64,000 bases of DNA. Origin: Chitinophaga rupis (GTDB lineage: Bacteria; Bacteroidota; Bacteroidia; Chitinophagales; Chitinophagaceae). The stretch is from contig NZ_FOBB01000001.1 of the NCBI RefSeq assembly GCF_900109685.1, forward strand, positions 1,550,001-1,614,000, written 5' to 3'. The notes under the pieces were generated by a model. That model made no database searches. It was not told where the DNA came from and was given only the letters and a program-made list of their open reading frames with translations. Each line of letters opens with the position of its first letter. Within the stretch, counting starts at the first letter, position 1. Made by a program: the position numbers and the translations under genes. Positions 44,746 through 53,586 of this stretch are shown here, piece after piece.

Positions 44746-45387
44746 ATGGATAAAAAGAAATTAATATTAATCGGAGGAGGCGGGCACTGTAAATCCTGCA
44801 TAGATACTATTGTATCTGTAAAGGAATTTGAAATCGCAGGCATACTCGATATAAAGGAAAAAGTAGGTGAAAGTATTCTGGGATTTAAAATAATTGGAAC
44901 AGATGAAGACCTTCACCGTTTCCCCGCTAATGATTATTATTTTTTGATAACCATAGGTCAGATCCAAAATGCGGGATTACGTAAAGGGATATATGAAAAG
45001 TTAAAATCAACAAAATGCAGATTGGCGACAATAATTTCCGCCAGCGCAATTGTATCGAAATACAGTACAGTAGGTGAGGGTACTGTTGTGTTACACGGGG
45101 CAAAGATAAATGCCGCAAGCAATATCGGAGAAAACTGCATTATTAATACTAACGCAAATATTGAGCATGACTGTAAAATAGGCAGGCATGTGCATATATC
45201 AACAAATGTAGTTGTAAACGGAGGCTGTGTAGTATATGACGAATGTTTTATTGGAAGTAATAGTGTTTTAATAAACGGAATAACAGTGGCTGCATCTTCC
45301 GTAATTGGAGCGGGTGCTGTTGTTAACAGGACTTTAATTGAGCCGGGTGTATATGTAGGTAACCCATGCCGTAAAATAGAGAAATAA
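44746..45387 (+). CDS. NeuD/PglD-type sugar N- or O-acetyltransferase
   Basis: 213 residues: an N-terminal Rossmann-like domain (LILIGGGGHCKSCID) followed by a left-handed beta-helix of hexapeptide repeats (about 95-200, with HGAKINAASNIGENCIINTNANIEHDCKIG). In the legionaminic pathway an acetyl-CoA-dependent N-acetyltransferase (LegH) acts right after LegC, and this gene occupies that place. An O-acetyltransferase role as for NeuD is the alternative. Confidence 0.87.
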   Translation: MDKKKLILIGGGGHCKSCIDTIVSVKEFEIAGILDIKEKVGESILGFKIIGTDEDLHRFPANDYYFLITIGQIQNAGLRKGIYEKLKSTKCRLATIISASAIVSKYSTVGEGTVVLHGAKINAASNIGENCIINTNANIEHDCKIGRHVHISTNVVVNGGCVVYDECFIGSNSVLINGITVAASSVIGAGAVVNRTLIEPGVYVGNPCRKIEK

Positions 45388-45388
45388 C

Positions 45389-46393
45389 ATGAGCCATACT
45401 TTAATTATAGCAGAGGCAGGTGTAAATCACAATGGCAGTTTGGAAAATGCTAAAAAGCTTGTTGATGCCGCGGTAAAAGCAGGAGCTGATTACGTGAAGT
45501 TTCAAACTTTTAAAGCGGAAAAGATTGTTAGTAAGGAAGCCGGGAAAGCTGCTTACCAGCAAAAAAACACCGGAACAAGCGAAACACAATTGGAAATGCT
45601 GCGTAAGCTTGAGTTAAGTGAAGCTGCGCATTTGGAATTGATCGAATATTGTAAAAGCAAAGGGATACAATTCCTATCAACCCCATTTGATCTGGAAAGT
45701 ATAGATCTTTTGAAAAAGTTAGGCGTTACATTGGGAAAAGTACCTTCTGGTGAAATTACCAATTTACCTTATCTGAGAAAAATGGCCGCTGCATTTACTC
45801 ATTTAATCATGTCAACCGGTATGGCTGAGATGGCCGAGATAAAAGCGGCTCTTGAAGTGCTCCTGAAGGCAGGCATGTCCAGACAGCAAATAACTGTCCT
45901 ACATTGTAATACAGAATATCCGACTCCTATGGCCGACGTAAATTTGCGGGCAATGCTCACCATTAAGGAGGATATAAAGGTAGAAATCGGCTATTCAGAT
46001 CACACCCCTGGTATAGAAGTCCCTATAGCAGCAGTTGCATTAGGGGCTACTGTTATTGAAAAACACTTTACGCTGGACCGGAATATGGAAGGACCGGATC
46101 ATAAAGCATCACTTGAACCGGATGAACTGCTTAATATGGTTAGTTCCATCAGGAATATTGAAAAGGCATTGGGAAACAATGTTAAAACTCCTTCTGCATC
46201 TGAAATTAATAATATTAAAATAGTACGTAAAAGTATTGTTGCAAAGGGACCGATAGCCAAAGGAGATCCTTTTACGGAAGAAAATCTGACAGTAAAAAGA
46301 CCAGGAACAGGTATCAGCCCTATGGAATGGGATAATGTAATTGGGCGGATCGCGGCAAAAGATTTCCGGGAGGATGAAATGATTACCTTATGA
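45389..46393 (+). CDS. legI: Nonulosonic acid synthase (NeuB/LegI family)
   Basis: 334 residues: a TIM barrel (1-265; IIAEAGVNHNGSLENAKKLVDAA, SGEITNLPYLRKMA, LHCNTEYPTPMADVNL, GYSDHTPGIEVPIAAVALGA, EKHFTLDRNMEGPDHKASL) and a C-terminal SAF antifreeze-like domain (about 275-334). It condenses the N-acetylated hexose with phosphoenolpyruvate to form a nine-carbon acid. Context with LegB and LegC favours legionaminic over neuraminic acid. Stop and next start overlap (ATGA). Confidence 0.92.
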   Translation: MSHTLIIAEAGVNHNGSLENAKKLVDAAVKAGADYVKFQTFKAEKIVSKEAGKAAYQQKNTGTSETQLEMLRKLELSEAAHLELIEYCKSKGIQFLSTPFDLESIDLLKKLGVTLGKVPSGEITNLPYLRKMAAAFTHLIMSTGMAEMAEIKAALEVLLKAGMSRQQITVLHCNTEYPTPMADVNLRAMLTIKEDIKVEIGYSDHTPGIEVPIAAVALGATVIEKHFTLDRNMEGPDHKASLEPDELLNMVSSIRNIEKALGNNVKTPSASEINNIKIVRKSIVAKGPIAKGDPFTEENLTVKRPGTGISPMEWDNVIGRIAAKDFREDEMITL

Positions 46394-47559
46394 GCAAAGC
46401 TATTTGTATAGTTACCGGTACAAGAGCAGAATATGGGTTGCTGTACTGGACTATTAAAGGGATATCTGAAGATCCAGCTTTTAAATTACAGCTTGTTGTA
46501 ACCGGTATGCATTTATCACCCGAATTCGGGCTTACTTATAAGCAAATTGAGGCCGATGGTTTTACGATTAATAAGAAAGTAGAGATTTTGTTATCATCTG
46601 ATACGCCAGCAGGGATTGGGAAAAGTATGGGATTAGGGATGATAGGCTTTGTAGAAGCTTTTTCTGAACTACAGCCAGATATCGTGCTTTTACTAGGCGA
46701 CCGGTTTGAAATTTTTTCAGCTGCTGCCGCCGCAATGGTCTGCCGTATTCCTATTGCACACTGCCATGGCGGTGAATTGACAGAGGGAGCGATTGATGAA
46801 CCAATCCGGCACTCGGTAACTAAAATGGCTCACCTGCATTTTACTGCAACAGAAACTTTCCGGAACAGGGTTATTCAGTTAGGAGAACATCCTGATACAG
46901 TGTTAAATGTAGGGGCATTTGGTATCGAGAATATTAACCGGCTTACCTTATTGAACAGAACTGCTTTTGAAGAGAGTATTGGCTTTAAGCTAAAGACGAG
47001 AAATATACTGGTTACATTTCACCCCGTCACACTGGAGTTTAATTCAGCCGAAAGGCAATTTGGATCATTGCTGCAGGTACTGGATGAGCTGGAGGATACA
47101 GGTATTATTTTTACAAAAGCAAATGCGGATACGGAGGGAAGGATTATTAATCAAATGATAGATGAATTTGTAAGGAAGAATGCGCATAAAGCTGTGGAGC
47201 ATACATCGCTGGGGCAGTTACGATATCTTTCAGCCCTTCAGTATGTTGATGCAGTTGTTGGCAATTCATCCAGTGGACTTTTGGAAGTACCTGCCTTTAA
47301 GAAGCCAACCGTGAATATTGGGGATCGCCAGCGTGGCAGGATTAAAGCTGCTAGTGTAATTGATTGCGAACCGGAAGTAACCAGTATTAAAAATGCAGTA
47401 ATGCGTGCATTAAGCCGGTCATTTTTAGATGAGATAAAAGATATACAACACCCTTATGGAGTGGGGAATGCATCTGAAAAAGTTCTGGATGTTTTAAGGC
47501 ATACAGAATTCCATGTGCTACTGAAAAAGCAGTTTTACGATCTCAATATTAAAGCTTAA
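46390..47559 (+). CDS. legG: Hydrolysing NDP-sugar 2-epimerase (NeuC/LegG family)
   Basis: 389 residues, GT-B-like epimerase fold: ICIVTGTRAEYGLLYW at the N-terminus, LLLGDRFEIFSAAAAA, HCHGGELTEGAIDEPIRHSVTKMAHLHF and VGNSSSGLLEVPAFKKPTVNIGDRQRGR near the C-terminus. It removes the nucleotide and inverts C2 to give the hexose used by the synthase. Overlaps the synthase gene by 4 bp, so the two are translationally coupled. Confidence 0.93.
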   Translation: MSKAICIVTGTRAEYGLLYWTIKGISEDPAFKLQLVVTGMHLSPEFGLTYKQIEADGFTINKKVEILLSSDTPAGIGKSMGLGMIGFVEAFSELQPDIVLLLGDRFEIFSAAAAAMVCRIPIAHCHGGELTEGAIDEPIRHSVTKMAHLHFTATETFRNRVIQLGEHPDTVLNVGAFGIENINRLTLLNRTAFEESIGFKLKTRNILVTFHPVTLEFNSAERQFGSLLQVLDELEDTGIIFTKANADTEGRIINQMIDEFVRKNAHKAVEHTSLGQLRYLSALQYVDAVVGNSSSGLLEVPAFKKPTVNIGDRQRGRIKAASVIDCEPEVTSIKNAVMRALSRSFLDEIKDIQHPYGVGNASEKVLDVLRHTEFHVLLKKQFYDLNIKA

Positions 47560-47627
47560 GAAACTTGTATTGTTTTAAAAGCAACAGCAGAAAGACCTAT
47601 TTTAATTAAACCTTTTGATAAATAATA

Positions 47628-48671
47628 ATGGATTTTCGCAAACATCTGATCTATGAAGAGGAAAGTGTGAGAGAGGCACTTTCCAAGTTAAATGCCCTGG
47701 CAGCCGATGCTATTCTTTTTGTTATCGATCACAACGGACGTTTAATAGGTTCTCTTACAGATGGGGATATTCGTAGAGGATTTCTAAAAGGATTATCTTT
47801 TGATTCATCGCTGTTGCAGTTTATTCAACCAAATCCAACTCTCATAAAGAAGAATGCTTACTCTTTTCAGGATATAGAGGGTTACCGGCGTAGGAATCTG
47901 AAAATCATTCCCATTGTAGATGAAGAGAATATTATTGTAGACATACTGAATGTTCGTACAAAGATCTCTTTATTACCTTTGGATGCAGTAGTGATGGCAG
48001 GAGGCAGGGGAGAACGGTTAATGCCGCTTACTGAAAACTGCCCTAAACCTTTGCTGAAAGTTGGGGAAAAGCCTATTATAGAGCATAATATTGACCGGTT
48101 GATAAACTATGGAATAGATAATATTATTATTACCATAAGATACCTGGGGCATCAAATAAAGGCATTTCTAGGGAATGGAGAAGCCAAAGATATAAATATT
48201 CAATACGTTGAAGAAGAGGTGCCGTTAGGTACATTCGGAGCTTTAAGTCTGGTTGAAGAGTTTAGAACTGAGCATATCCTGTTAATGAATTCAGACATTC
48301 TAACTAATATTGACTTTGCTGATTTTTATAAATCATTTTTGGAATCAGGAGCAGATCTAATAGTGGCAAGCCTTAGTTATCAGGTGAAAATACCTTATGC
48401 AGTATTAGAAATTAGTAATGGTGAAATTCTTTCCCTTGCAGAGAAACCTACTTATAACTATTATTCAAACGGCGGCATTTATCTCTTTAAAAGATCTTTG
48501 TTGAATTATCTGGAAAAAGGTGCTTCTATTGATGCAACTGATTTTATGCAATTGCTCATAGATAATAAGGCTAAGGTTGTTCATTACCCCATTCTTGGAT
48601 ATTGGTTGGATATCGGCAGACACGAAGATCTTGAAAAAGCACAAAAAGACATAAAACATATTACGTTATAA
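47628..48671 (+). CDS. ptmE: CBS-domain sugar-phosphate nucleotidyltransferase (PtmE-like)
   Basis: 347 residues: a pair of CBS domains (1-118) fused to a nucleotidyltransferase domain (VVMAGGRGERLMPLTENCPKPLLKVGEKPI at about 122-152, then NSDILTN and the GGIYLF segment). This fusion matches PtmE, which makes GDP-glucosamine for the Campylobacter-type legionaminic route. Its presence suggests GDP-linked rather than UDP-linked intermediates. The CBS pair may sense an adenine nucleotide. Confidence 0.87.
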   Translation: MDFRKHLIYEEESVREALSKLNALAADAILFVIDHNGRLIGSLTDGDIRRGFLKGLSFDSSLLQFIQPNPTLIKKNAYSFQDIEGYRRRNLKIIPIVDEENIIVDILNVRTKISLLPLDAVVMAGGRGERLMPLTENCPKPLLKVGEKPIIEHNIDRLINYGIDNIIITIRYLGHQIKAFLGNGEAKDINIQYVEEEVPLGTFGALSLVEEFRTEHILLMNSDILTNIDFADFYKSFLESGADLIVASLSYQVKIPYAVLEISNGEILSLAEKPTYNYYSNGGIYLFKRSLLNYLEKGASIDATDFMQLLIDNKAKVVHYPILGYWLDIGRHEDLEKAQKDIKHITL

Positions 48672-48683
48672 GAGAGCGAGCAT

Positions 48684-49427
48684 ATGAGTGAACATGCCCA
48701 AATATTATGGCTGGTAGTTGCCAGGTCTGGGTCTAAATCAATTCCAGATAAAAATATCCGGCCGCTGGCAGGGTTACCTTTAATTGCGTATAGAATAAAA
48801 TCCGCCCGTTCCACAAAATATAATGCACATATCTGGTGTTCAACAGATAGTAAAGAATATGCTGCTATTGCTCAAAAGTCCGGAGCAACAATTCCTTTTA
48901 TAAGGCCGGCTGAGTTGGCCTCAGACACTGCTTCTTCAGCGGATGTAGTTTGCCATGCTCTTGAATATGCTGCTGGAATGGGACTTACTTTCGATTATAT
49001 TGGCCTGCTGGAACCTACCTCTCCGTTCGTATATTATCAATATTTGCAAGAGGCAGTGGAAAAGCTCGACTCACAGGCTGATGCGGATGCCATTGTTGCG
49101 GTTAGGGAAAGTACTCCTCACCCCTTTTTTGTACAGGACGATCATATTTTTCTGGACAAGATCAGTGAGAATATTTCACATCTCCATTTCATGGGCAGGC
49201 AACATTTTAAAAAACAGATTACGCCTTCAGGAGGCTTTTACATCGCCCGGACCCAAGCCTTTATGAAAGCGCGCACATTCTATACCGCAGCAACAATGAG
49301 TTTTTTATTGCCCTTTGAATGTGAACTTGAGATTGATCAGGAAAGGGACTGGTTATGGGCCGAATTCCTTTGCGAGAAAAAGATTATTCAACAACATAAG
49401 ATATTTAGTAATGAATCCGCAATTTAA
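48684..49427 (+). CDS. legF: CMP-nonulosonic acid synthetase (NeuA/LegF family)
   Basis: 247 residues. Cytidylyltransferase motifs: LVVARSGSKSIPDKNIRPLAGLPLIAY (nucleotide binding), CSTDSKEYAAIAQKSGA, IGLLEPTSPF, and a GGFYIAR segment. It activates the nine-carbon acid with CTP before transfer to the polymer. Completes the LegB-LegC-acetyltransferase-LegI-LegG-PtmE-LegF set. The next gene starts inside its last 17 bp. Confidence 0.9.
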   Translation: MSEHAQILWLVVARSGSKSIPDKNIRPLAGLPLIAYRIKSARSTKYNAHIWCSTDSKEYAAIAQKSGATIPFIRPAELASDTASSADVVCHALEYAAGMGLTFDYIGLLEPTSPFVYYQYLQEAVEKLDSQADADAIVAVRESTPHPFFVQDDHIFLDKISENISHLHFMGRQHFKKQITPSGGFYIARTQAFMKARTFYTAATMSFLLPFECELEIDQERDWLWAEFLCEKKIIQQHKIFSNESAI

Positions 49428-50709
49428 AGAACGTTTACATAAAGCCATTCCGGGAGGCGCTCATACCTATTCCAGGGGAGATGACCAGTTTCCCTCCAAC
49501 GCGCCATCTATTCTTGAAAGAGGAGAAGGCGCTTATGTTTATGATCCGGCTGGTAATAAATACCTGGATTATGGAATGGGGTTAAGGTCTGTAAATATTG
49601 GTTATGGTAACAAGGAAATAGCAGACGCCTGTTATGAGGAAATACTGAAAGGCAATAATCTTACCCGTGCTTCTACCACAGAACTTAAAGCCGCGGAATT
49701 GCTAATTGATCTTATTCCTGCAGTTGAAATGGTAAAATTTGCGAAGCATGGATCTACCGTAACTTCTGCCGCCATAAAACTTGCAAGAGCCTTTACCGGG
49801 AAAAAATATGTGGCTGTTCCTCTCGAACATCCTTTTTTCTCTTTTGATGATTGGTTTATAGGGTCTACTGTAATGCAGAGAGGTGTACCAGAAGAAACAA
49901 GCAGATTCACCCTGAAATTTAATTATAACAATCTGGAGTCTGTAGAGCAGTTATTTGCTCAATACCCTGGTCAAATTGCTGCTGTAATGCTTGAAGCAGC
50001 CACTACAGTTGCCCCTCAGAATGATTTTTTGCATAGAGTAAAGACAGTATGCGAAAAGAACGGTGCGCTGTTTATTATTGATGAAATGATCACCGGCTTC
50101 AGATGGAATTTGAGAGGAGCTCAAGCCTATTTTGATATTGAACCTGATCTATGCACGTTTGGGAAAGCCATGGCAAACGGTTTTGCAGTGGCTGCACTGG
50201 GAGGCAGGAGGGAGATCATGAATATCGGCAGTATCCAGGAAGAAGGGAAGGAGCGGGTTTTTTTAACTTCCACAACGCATGGTGCAGAGATGAGTGCACT
50301 TGGAGCCTTTATAAAAACAGTGGAGATCCTGCAAAGGGATAATGTTATTGAACATTTTTGGAGCTATGGCCAAAAGCTTATAGACGGATTGAATGGCATA
50401 GCGAAAACACTGGATATAGCAGATTTTTTTATGGTAGAAGGTTATCCCTGTTCGCCCAATTTTGTAGCCAGAGGAAGAGATAAAGAGGTTTCTCTGGCCA
50501 TGAGAACTTTATTTGCCCAGGAAATGATAAATAACGGCGTATTAATTCCATACATTGCTATTTCTTATGCACACAAAGAAACTGAATTGCAAATGACACT
50601 GGAGGCGGCCCAGAAAGCACTTACAGTGTACAAGGCAGCGTTGGAAGACGGTTATGAAAAATATTTAAAATCACCGGTAATAAAACCGGTATTCAGAAAA
50701 TTTAATTAA
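49411..50709 (+). CDS. Class III aminotransferase (glutamate-1-semialdehyde aminomutase-like)
   Basis: 432 residues from the ATG at 49411 (MNPQFKERLHKAIPGGAHTY); a longer frame from 49315 would overlap legF by 113 bp. PLP-enzyme features are the IIDEMITGFR segment and the Schiff-base Lys in FGKAMANGFAVAA. It resembles HemL but lies in a polysaccharide operon, so it more likely aminates or isomerises a sugar-derived or side-chain precursor, for example for an N-acyl group of the nonulosonic acid. Actual substrate unknown. Confidence 0.85.
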   Translation: MNPQFKERLHKAIPGGAHTYSRGDDQFPSNAPSILERGEGAYVYDPAGNKYLDYGMGLRSVNIGYGNKEIADACYEEILKGNNLTRASTTELKAAELLIDLIPAVEMVKFAKHGSTVTSAAIKLARAFTGKKYVAVPLEHPFFSFDDWFIGSTVMQRGVPEETSRFTLKFNYNNLESVEQLFAQYPGQIAAVMLEAATTVAPQNDFLHRVKTVCEKNGALFIIDEMITGFRWNLRGAQAYFDIEPDLCTFGKAMANGFAVAALGGRREIMNIGSIQEEGKERVFLTSTTHGAEMSALGAFIKTVEILQRDNVIEHFWSYGQKLIDGLNGIAKTLDIADFFMVEGYPCSPNFVARGRDKEVSLAMRTLFAQEMINNGVLIPYIAISYAHKETELQMTLEAAQKALTVYKAALEDGYEKYLKSPVIKPVFRKFN

Positions 50710-50711
50710 TC

Positions 50712-51449
50712 ATGTTTTCGGTTAAAAATAAGGTTGTTGTAGTAACAGGCGGTAACGGACTGCTAGGAAAGGCTATTTGCAATGCATTAAAGGAACAGGA
50801 AGCCGTTGTTATCGGTACAGACATAAGGTTTGAAAAACAGGGAGAACATGATTACTTCCTTGATATTACTGATGAAAATGCCGTCATAACAACCGTAAAA
50901 GAAATTGCTGAGAAATATGGAAAAATTGATGGTTGGATAAATAATGCATATCCTCGTACAAGTGATTGGGGGAACAAACTGGAAGATGTGCCGTTTGAGT
51001 CCTGGAGGAAAAATGTGGATATGCATTTGAATGGTTATTTTCTCTGTAGCAAAGTAGTGCTTGAGTATATGAAGAAATATACTTCGGGTTCATTAATTAA
51101 TATGGCATCCATTTATGGTGTAGTAGGGCCGGATTTTAATATATATGCAGAAACGCAGATGACTATGCCGGTGGCATATGCAGCAATAAAAGGAGGGCTC
51201 ATCAATCTCACACGTTATCTAGCGGCCTATTATGGTCCGTATAATGTACGCGTAAATGCGATCTCTCCTGGCGGCATTTTTGATAACCAGCCGGAACAAT
51301 TTGTGAAACGTTATACTGAGAAGGTACCTTTACGCAGAATGGGTACTCCTGCAGATATTACTAGCGCTATACAATATTTAATTGCAGATGAAGCATCTTA
51401 TATAACAGGACACAACCTGATTATTGACGGAGGCTGGACTGCTATTTAA
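50712..51449 (+). CDS. SDR-family oxidoreductase (PtmA-like position)
   Basis: 245 residues, classical SDR: VVVTGGNGLLGKAICNAL (cofactor), NNAYPRTSDWG, MASIYGVVGPDFNIYAETQMTMPVAYAAIKGG with catalytic Ser/Tyr/Lys, and the C-terminal GHNLIIDGGWTAI. It follows the aminotransferase by 2 bp. In the Campylobacter ptm locus an SDR (PtmA) lies beside the CMP-Leg synthetase; the position is similar here. It may act with the aminotransferase on the same precursor. Confidence 0.88.
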   Translation: MFSVKNKVVVVTGGNGLLGKAICNALKEQEAVVIGTDIRFEKQGEHDYFLDITDENAVITTVKEIAEKYGKIDGWINNAYPRTSDWGNKLEDVPFESWRKNVDMHLNGYFLCSKVVLEYMKKYTSGSLINMASIYGVVGPDFNIYAETQMTMPVAYAAIKGGLINLTRYLAAYYGPYNVRVNAISPGGIFDNQPEQFVKRYTEKVPLRRMGTPADITSAIQYLIADEASYITGHNLIIDGGWTAI

Positions 51450-51459
51450 AATTTCTGTT

Positions 51460-52041
51460 ATGTTTATAGCTGAATTGATTGCACGGATAAAATTTTGGCG
51501 TACCAGTGACAGGCTTGGTCCGGATATGCCGCTTACCCACTGGCGGCTGCACTTTAAATCCAAAATGTTGAAATTATGTAAAAAGAAATTCCTTCACTTT
51601 GCATCCACTGCAGAGTTCAGGCCAGGCGCCTATGCTATAGGATGTTCTAAAATATCAATAGGTGAAAGGGTGGTAGTTCGGCCAGGCACGCATTTTCATG
51701 GTGTAGCGGCTAACCTGGACAAAAGCATCATTATTGAAGATGATGTTTTGTTGGGTAGCGGTATTCATATTTATGTGGGAAACCACGCGTATGACAATCC
51801 CGATCTTTTGATCATTGAACAAGGCCATTCGGAATGTAAACCGGTGATCTTAAAAAAAGGATGCTGGATTGGGGCGAATGTTGTGCTACTACCAGGAGTT
51901 ACGATTGGCGAACATACCGTTGTTGGCTCAGGAGCTGTAGTTACAAAATCTTTACCCGATAGGGTAGTAGCAGGTGGGGTGCCAGCAAAAATAATTAAAA
52001 ACATTGGCCCCAAAAGTGATTCGCAAAATAGGGATACATGA
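51460..52041 (+). CDS. Hexapeptide-repeat acyltransferase
   Basis: 193 residues from the ATG at 51460 (a TTG at 51424 would overlap the SDR gene). The left-handed beta-helix is evident from repeats such as ISIGERVVVRPG, VILKKGCWIGANVVLLPGVTIGEHTVVGSGAVVTKSLP and the closing VVAGGVPAKIIKNIG. Probably a sugar O- or N-acetyltransferase acting on the repeat unit. It overlaps the flippase gene by 4 bp. Confidence 0.88.
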   Translation: MFIAELIARIKFWRTSDRLGPDMPLTHWRLHFKSKMLKLCKKKFLHFASTAEFRPGAYAIGCSKISIGERVVVRPGTHFHGVAANLDKSIIIEDDVLLGSGIHIYVGNHAYDNPDLLIIEQGHSECKPVILKKGCWIGANVVLLPGVTIGEHTVVGSGAVVTKSLPDRVVAGGVPAKIIKNIGPKSDSQNRDT

Positions 52042-53582
52042 TAGGAAAATACATTAAAATATACTTTTGGCAATTCATATCCATTTTGCTGAATTTTGGA
52101 ACGCTGTTCGTTGTAACACCCTATTTGTCATCTAATCAGGCATTGTTTGGCATTTATACTATTGTAATTTCCCTTAACATTTTTCTTTCCTACGCGGACT
52201 TTGGATTTATTAGCGCTGGCCTGAAATATGCCAGCGAATTCTATGTGCAGGGAAAGAAGGCAGAAGAGATCCGTACAATTGGATTTGTAGGGTTTGTATT
52301 TGCAGTATTTGTCGGATTATTTATGCTAATAATGCTGGGGTTCTCTGTAATGCCGCAGGCCTTATTAAATGAATTGCATAAACCCGATGAAATACGTACT
52401 GCAAAATACCTGCTAATAATGCTGGCGCTTTTTGCGCCTACCTTTGTATTGCAAAGGGTATTACAGTTAATATTTGCTGTCCGTCTTGAAGACTACCACT
52501 TCCAACGCTTATTGATCATTTCTAACCTGCTTAAAATAACCTCTACCTTTTACTTCTTTGGATTTAAACATTATTTGCTGATTGAATATTTTCTTTTTAC
52601 ACAGGTATGCAATTTATTGGCAATGATTGTGGGAGTTTTACTGGTAAGAAAGAAACTCAATTATGATATTTCCTTACTAGCCCGTTCATTCAGGTATTCA
52701 AAATTTTATTATAAAAAAACAAAAAAACTGGCCTTTAGTTCCATATTACTAACAGTATGCTGGATACTGTACTACCAACTGGATCCTTTTGTGATCGGGA
52801 AACTGGCGGGTGTAAAGTTGGTAGCCATTTATGCCATAGGCCTTACCATTACCACATATCTCAGATCTTTGTTCGGGATTATTTTCTCTCCTTTTATAGC
52901 AAGATTTAATCACTATATCGGATTGAAAAATGAAGAGGGGTTGAAAAGGATATTTAGCCATGTGCTTATTGTAACCCTGCCAATTACGGTTTTTCCGTCG
53001 CTTTGTATTTTTCTTACAACAAAGGCATTGATATTGAACTGGGTGGGGCCTGATTATATAACGTCTGTTACCATTACACAGTTCCTGGTATTATGTTTTA
53101 TTTTTAACTTCATTACTTCTCCTGCTGGTATATTGATAATGGCTTATGAAAAGGTGAAATTGATATATATAACGAGTGCATTACTCCCCATAATATTCTG
53201 GCTTGGAATAGCTGCAACCTACACATTTTTGGGGCTTTTTGCTTTTTCACTTTTCAAATTTTTATCTTTTTTTGTGGTCGCAGTTATTTATTTAGTGATT
53301 AGCTGCAGAGTATTAAATCTGAAGCTGGCGCCTTTTGCAAAAAAAGTATTGTTGCCTGCAGTATTACCTATTTGTATAATGATCGTTATTACACAAATGA
53401 TAAAAGCTTATATACCGGTAGGGCACAATAAAATTAACCTTTTGTATTATACAATCATCAATGGTTTGATATGCCTTATTGGGATCATCGCCTATTTTTT
53501 AAGCTCCCCTGTTTTTAAGGAATATGTGATGATGATAGTTAACAGACTGAAAGTGAAATTTTCAACAAGTACACAGGTATGA
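52038..53582 (+). CDS. Polysaccharide flippase (Wzx-like, MATE/MOP superfamily)
   Basis: 514 residues with about 12-14 hydrophobic helices, starting YIKIYFWQFISILLNFGTLFVVTPYLSSNQALFGIYTIVISLN, a typical Wzx N-terminus. It would flip the lipid-linked repeat unit to the periplasm for polymerisation, acting with the polymerase candidate (59680-60864) and the Wzz-like protein. Symbol withheld because Wzx sequences are too divergent to name from sequence alone. Confidence 0.9.
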   Translation: MIGKYIKIYFWQFISILLNFGTLFVVTPYLSSNQALFGIYTIVISLNIFLSYADFGFISAGLKYASEFYVQGKKAEEIRTIGFVGFVFAVFVGLFMLIMLGFSVMPQALLNELHKPDEIRTAKYLLIMLALFAPTFVLQRVLQLIFAVRLEDYHFQRLLIISNLLKITSTFYFFGFKHYLLIEYFLFTQVCNLLAMIVGVLLVRKKLNYDISLLARSFRYSKFYYKKTKKLAFSSILLTVCWILYYQLDPFVIGKLAGVKLVAIYAIGLTITTYLRSLFGIIFSPFIARFNHYIGLKNEEGLKRIFSHVLIVTLPITVFPSLCIFLTTKALILNWVGPDYITSVTITQFLVLCFIFNFITSPAGILIMAYEKVKLIYITSALLPIIFWLGIAATYTFLGLFAFSLFKFLSFFVVAVIYLVISCRVLNLKLAPFAKKVLLPAVLPICIMIVITQMIKAYIPVGHNKINLLYYTIINGLICLIGIIAYFLSSPVFKEYVMMIVNRLKVKFSTSTQV

Positions 53583-53586
53583 GAAT

